The translations under genes and the position numbers were made by a program. This document shows, piece after piece, positions 58,819 to 64,000 of a DNA stretch of 64,000 bases (positions are counted from its first letter, which is position 1; every line of letters begins with the position of its first letter). A model generated the notes under the pieces. The model was not told the origin of the DNA and ran no database searches. It was given only the letters and a program-made list of their open reading frames with translations. This DNA is from Lophium mytilinum (taxonomy: Eukaryota; Ascomycota; Dothideomycetes; Mytilinidiales; Mytilinidiaceae). The stretch spans positions 2,360,427 through 2,424,426 of the forward strand of contig MU004185.1 of assembly GCA_010093605.1 (NCBI GenBank). Direction: 5' to 3'.

Positions 58819-59163
58819 TTAGTCTAGTTATAGAAGGCCCTAATAATATAAAGAACTCTTTTTAGCTTAATTATAATAGTAAGCCTCTTCTACCTAAACT
58901 AGTTTTACTAAATAAGCCCCTAGTATATAATATTTAATTTATCTCTATATACGCCTACTCTATTATAGCTAAATATAATAAAAATATAGTAATAATAGTT
59001 ACTTTATAAGATTTTAAATAGTTATATTAACCTTTAGAGACTAATAAGTAATATATCTATAAATAATAGATTATAAATCTAGTAGATATTACTACTAAGA
59101 ACTACTAATAATTTAAAGAGAAAATAATAAAATTACCTTATATAAAGAACTAGCTTTAATAAA

Positions 59164-60899
59164 TTATAGGGGCTAGAGGGTTAAAGTTAGGTAGAGAGAA
59201 GCGAGTTTAATATAGAGAAAATTAATCTTTAAGAATTACGTGCAGCACAACCTTGCACCGCCGCATTTAACTACTATAATATGAAATAGAGTATATATAT
59301 AAAGAATAATACTTAGAATGCAATGCAATAGCGTTCTATTAACTTTAATTTAATTTACAAGCTATAGTAGTAGCTTAAGGTAGATATAGAGAGGCCGCAG
59401 AGTGTATAGGCACAGGATAGAAATTACTTAAAGGGTTTAGCGTAAGAATAGCCTTGCGCTTAAGAATTAGTGTAACTACTACTGCATGTAACTACTATAA
59501 TGTAGTATAGAAGAAATATATAAAGGATTATATATAATACATAATATAATAGCAATCTATTAACTTAGAATTAATATATAGGCTATAGTAGTAGTAGTAG
59601 TTATATATAGAGGTAAGATTCTAAATAATAGAAGTTACTTAAAGAGTTTAGTGTAATGCTAGCCTTATACTTAATAAAAACCTTAACTAGCGCTGCATGG
59701 AACTACTATAATATAAGGTTAAAGATATTTATAAGGAAAATTACTTATTATACAATGTAATAGTATTCTAGTAATTTAGAAATATTTTATAGGCTATAGT
59801 TATAGCTCTAGGTAGGTATAGAGGGTAAGAAAAGAGGGCGGCTAGTAGTATAGAGTATAGCCCTATAATTAAGTAGCCTTCTACTACTGCATATAATAAC
59901 TTCTAGATATTAAGATACTATAATAGAGCTATAATACTATATATAGTATATATAATTAAATTTAAAGCATTATAGAAAAGGTAAAGTCCTAGTAGTAGAT
60001 GCCTATAGAGGGTAATAGATATAATAGAAAGGGTTTTACATTATAATAGCCTTGCCTTAGTATAGGTTACTACTAGATAGTATTCTTATATAATAGAAAT
60101 TTTAGCCGCATTAAATAAAATATATAAAGTAAAGGGTAGAATATAGTTTATATAATATTTATAGATAAAGTAATTAATAGGGCTACTACAGGAAGCCTTC
60201 CTGCTAGGGCCCTTTCCTAGTAACCTTAACCGAGTAGCAGTATCTATAAGGGGTATTAAAACGGGTTAGGCGGGGTAAGCCCTATAATAAGAATATTAAT
60301 AAATTCTTATTTTTAACTAATTATACTCCCTAACCGCTTTCTACTTCTTAGCTCTATATTCTAAACTATTATCCCCCTTACTACTATACCTAGTGGTTAG
60401 CATAGGACGCCCCTAAAAGTACTAGAATAAAGAAGAGCAAAAAGTAGCTAAATTACGTTTAATAGTGGATTTAAACTAACGCAAGAGAGATAAAAAGAAG
60501 AGGGCTATAGACTAAATAGCTATAGTAGGAGAGGCTAGCAAGCCTACTTCTACTTCTATTCTAGATCCATTTCTAATTATCTTTAAAAACCCTAGAGGTC
60601 TTTCTAGTATAAATATTAGGGCCCCTTATCCTACCCGCCCTACGCCTACGCCCTTTTAATAACTAATTACACTTTAGAAGCCTTTAGAGAAAACTATTAT
60701 ATAACTTATAATTAGTATATCTTTTACAATCTTCTAGTATTTATAGTTAGGTTCTAATAAACTTAAGTAGAACCTGTCTTAATAGAAGAATTATTACCTT
60801 CTACCTCTACTTAATCTATATAATATACTTCTCTGCAGCGGTCTACTTATAGTAGTACCCGTTCTACTATTTCTTCTCTATCTATCTAACCTACGTAAC
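59164..60899 (+). repeat. Direct repeat, right copy (1.74 kb)
   Basis: Colinear with 53736-55470 and the same length within a few bases, but it retains many CpG and CpA sites, so it is less mutated. After about 60900 similarity to the left copy ends. Confidence 0.8.
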
Positions 60900-63800
60900 C
60901 TACATAATATACTCCTCTATAGCGGTCTATCTATAGTAGTATCTATTCTACTACTCCTCCTCTATCTACTAAACCTACCTAATATTCTACTCTAGGGCGG
61001 GCTACTTATAGTAGTACTTATTCTCTTACTTTTCTAACCTCTTAACCTACTTAACTAATATAACTTTCTTATACCTAGTAGTTTACTAGCAGTAGTATAT
61101 ACTCTAGTAAGTTAAGAGCGGCTTAATATATACCTAAAATTTAAAGCAATATAGAATTAATAGAAGCTGTAGAGTAAGATTAGAGTAATAGTAGTAAGTA
61201 TACTATTATATAGACTATTAAGGGAGCAGCAGTTAAAGAAGAAGAAGAAGCGGCTAAAGAAAGTAAAGTAAATAAAGAAGTAGCCTAAGCAGATAAAGAA
61301 GTAGAAGAGGCAGTATTAGAGTTACTATTACCTACATCTTCTGCGTTATCTCCTTATATACCTGCATTACTACCGCCTCTAGATACTAGAGAGGTGTTAC
61401 CCTCTCTATTACTACCTTCTAGCGTAGGGACACCTTAGTAAGCCGTAAATAATAATAATAGAGCTCTAGGCTAGGTTCTACCCGCTATATGCTATCTCTA
61501 TAAAGCGTTTCTTAAACCTATAGCTATACTATATATATATATAGGCGTATATACTATCCTTACCCTCTAGAATACTCTATAGATAGCTATAATACTATGC
61601 ATAAGTTTACGCGCTTAATAAACTATAGCGGCTTCTACTCCTGCATAACTAGAACTAATAATATAACGCTAAATACTAGCCCTTATTACTATATTACTAC
61701 TCTATATACTTGCGTAAATAACTAATAAAGAGATTATAGCGGAATTATTCTTAGCGTAATAAAATAAGGCTGTAGAAGTGCTCTCTAGAATAGACACTAT
61801 AGAATAAATAGATAAGAAGGAAATGCTAGCTAATATAAGTTGGTTTATATAACTAGCGTATAATAATAGTTAGGTTTAGATAGAGTAGTACGCTGCCTTA
61901 TTATCTCTCCGCCTAACGCTAGTAACTAAGGTTGTAGAAGAGGAATTTACCTAACTTAAGAATAAGGTAGAAGCAGGTGTAGATATAGATAAGGTATTAG
62001 ATAATAGAGTTAAAGAGGGTAGAGAAGATATATATATATAAGAACAGTAAGATACTATAGATAAATTACCGGGTTTACTTAATAAAGTTACGCTAGAGAA
62101 TTAAGGTAGTAGGGTAGATAATACAGCCTTAAATAGTAAAGGCAATAGCAAGAGTATAGATAAAGTTATAGATAAGATAGACCCTAATAGGTAAGTATTA
62201 TAAGCCCTATAGCTTATATAAAGCTAATATATATAGGCATAATAATCTATTAGTAAATACTCTATATATAGTAAGTATAATCTAATTAGCGTTAGAAGTC
62301 TAGTATACTTACTATATATCTTAACTCTTTCTATTTAGATAATATAGTAGCTAATATTATAATATAGCAAGTAACTATATAATAGTTTCTTAGAGCAGAT
62401 CCCTTAGCTAAGTTACTAGCTTTCTCCTAGCTTAGAACCTTCCCTTCTAATAAGAGCCTATTATAGCTAATACAGCCTTCTATCTAATAAGCTAACTAGA
62501 GCTATTATAGAGAGAGGATAATTCTAATAACTTTAATAATATCCTATAGAAATTAATATTAAGCGGAGAAACTAGTAATATAGAAACTCTAAGGCTTAGT
62601 TTTATAAGGTCTAAAGCTAGCTTTATAGTAAATAAAGAGATTAAAATCCAGCGAGTGTATAATATTAATAGCGTTATTATTAGTATCTCTACTTTAGCAG
62701 CCTATAATTTATACTTCTTACTATCTCTATAACTATCCTTTCTCTAAAGTATTACTTAAAACTAACGCATTATAATATGCGGCTATAAGCTCTATATAAT
62801 AAAGTAGCTTTATATAGGGTATAGGTATAAGTATTAATTTAAAACTTATATATTTTTCCCCTAGATACTAACACTAAATAAGTAGAAGGGCGATACTTTA
62901 TATCTACTAGATATAATGCAAGCAGCTTAGCTTAATAATATTATCTTACCTGCAGTAAAGTATACTCTAACACCCAATAAGTAGTAGTATATACTATACA
63001 GTTTTAATATTATATAGGGTAAAGTAAGCATTAAGAAAGAAAAATATATAATATTATCTAGAGACTCTTATATTAATACTAAGTATATAATTCTATAGTA
63101 TTAACTCTAAGAATTCTAGGACTAAGTTCTTTACAACGCAGAAAACTTTATAGAAATAGATACTATACCTAAAGATTTATTTAAAGGAGTATTTCTAGTA
63201 GTCTTAGGTTATAATCTAAAAATGGCATATAAGTCCTTAAGTATAATTTAAAGCAGGGATTAGCTACTATGTACTTTAACTACTACTTTTAATAAAAACC
63301 TAATTAATATGCTAGATAAGGGGATATAGGTTAACTATAGATATAAAGATGTCCTAACTACTAATTAGCTAGATACCGGGGTTACCCTTCTACGTAAAAC
63401 TAGCTGCAATAACTACTAGGCCACTTACTTCTATAATAGCGGAAAAGAAAAGATTTATATAATATTATACCCCTACTATCTTATCTAGGGCGTGTTATCT
63501 CTAACGGTAGAGCTCTAAGTAGGCAACTGTAGCCGTATTAGTAGTATAGCATATAATAAAATCTATAATAGTAATAAGATTATACTTAAGTTACCTATTA
63601 AGAATATTACGCCCTTTTATAATACTTAACTAGAAGCTCTTACGTTTTTAACTAAAATAATTAAGTAGTAGTTTAAAGCGGCAGGTAGCTCTAGAGGATT
63701 ATTAAAAAGAAAATAGCTTTAGAATAGTCTTGCTACTATTCTCTAACGCTACTATACTATACTCTAGAGAGATAGACACTTATCCTATAGAGTTTAAACT

Positions 63801-64000
63801 AAGTTCTAAGTACTTCTTACTATACTTAAGTAACTTAAAGAAAGCGCAAGTCCTAAATTTACTATAAAGAATAGGCTAGATAATAGTAGTAAGCCTTATT
63901 ACCCCTACTAGGTTCTTTCTATAGAAGAAGTTAATGCCTTTACTATTATAAACCTTAATTACTAGGTATTTCTTTTCTAGGTACTATCTCTTTAGGTTAC

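Larger units (their letters stand above)
53711..64000. mobile_element. RIP-inactivated transposon block
   Basis: More than 10 kb of TpA-dominated DNA without any coding frame above 60 codons, running to the window end. In parts the mutated coding sense can still be guessed. Near 58555-58620 the plus strand reads as a retropepsin-like end (ILxLxLYNPIVSFK with stops at two positions). Both the 55.5-59.1 kb and 61-64 kb stretches have regularly spaced stops expected from Trp/Gln codons turned into TAG/TAA. An LTR retrotransposon is the most likely source of the left part. The right part differs in sequence and is likely a second element. Confidence 0.7.

Overview
The window looks like a piece of a filamentous ascomycete (Pezizomycotina) chromosome. 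The genes carry short introns (mostly 45-115 nt) with GTRNGY donors and YAG acceptors. The families are typical of these fungi: CFEM/PTH11-type receptor, GMC oxidoreductase, chloroperoxidase-like enzyme, BYS1 protein, DUF7708 protein, LaeA-like methyltransferase, Sec9, Ams1. Gene-rich DNA of balanced composition is flanked by blocks (1-~1760, ~46190-46500, ~53710-64000) that are almost pure A/T with TpA everywhere and stops in all frames. That is the usual footprint of repeat-induced point mutation (RIP) on transposons.

Layout. 1-2.2 kb: degraded repeats, an inverted-repeat element and a homeodomain relic. 2.8-8.6 kb: a DUF7708 protein divergent from an AAA+ ATPase, then a small C2H2-type protein. 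9.3-19.9 kb: a secreted heme haloperoxidase-type enzyme, a 4-coumarate-CoA-ligase-like enzyme, a CFEM-GPCR and a secreted GMC oxidoreductase. 20.3-23.2 kb: a C2H2 factor with an in-frame stop, a 38-bp perfect inverted repeat and a fragment of the same protein family. 23.5-34.7 kb: a kinase-like protein, an NDP-glucose 4,6-dehydratase (probably UDP-rhamnose route), a damaged unknown gene, Sec9, alpha-mannosidase Ams1 and a BYS1-type secreted protein. 37-46 kb: a Thr/Ser-rich secreted protein, a multiply broken DUR3-type urea transporter, a methyltransferase and a GPI-anchored type-B carboxylesterase. 47-53 kb: a HeLo-like/pseudokinase gene with a frameshift, a divergent protein kinase fused to a YTH domain, and a small conserved protein. 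53.7-64 kb: a RIP-dead transposon block with two 1.73-kb direct repeats.

The most striking item is the gene at 49428-51728. Its seven inferred exons join into one 653-codon frame that encodes an apparently active Ser/Thr kinase, a Ser/Arg-rich linker and a complete-looking YTH (N6-methyladenosine reader) domain. It suggests phosphorylation coupled to m6A-RNA recognition. It faces a HeLo-like pseudokinase gene of the kind linked to fungal self/non-self and cell-death signalling.

The rest is a mix of housekeeping genes (SEC9, AMS1) and accessory secreted, sensory and defence-type genes, several of them broken. The break pattern (TGG to TAG, CAG to TAG, short indels) fits decay near repeats. 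No rRNA, tRNA or CRISPR array was recognised. All exon joins and functions come from reading the sequence; none was tested by alignment or RNA data.
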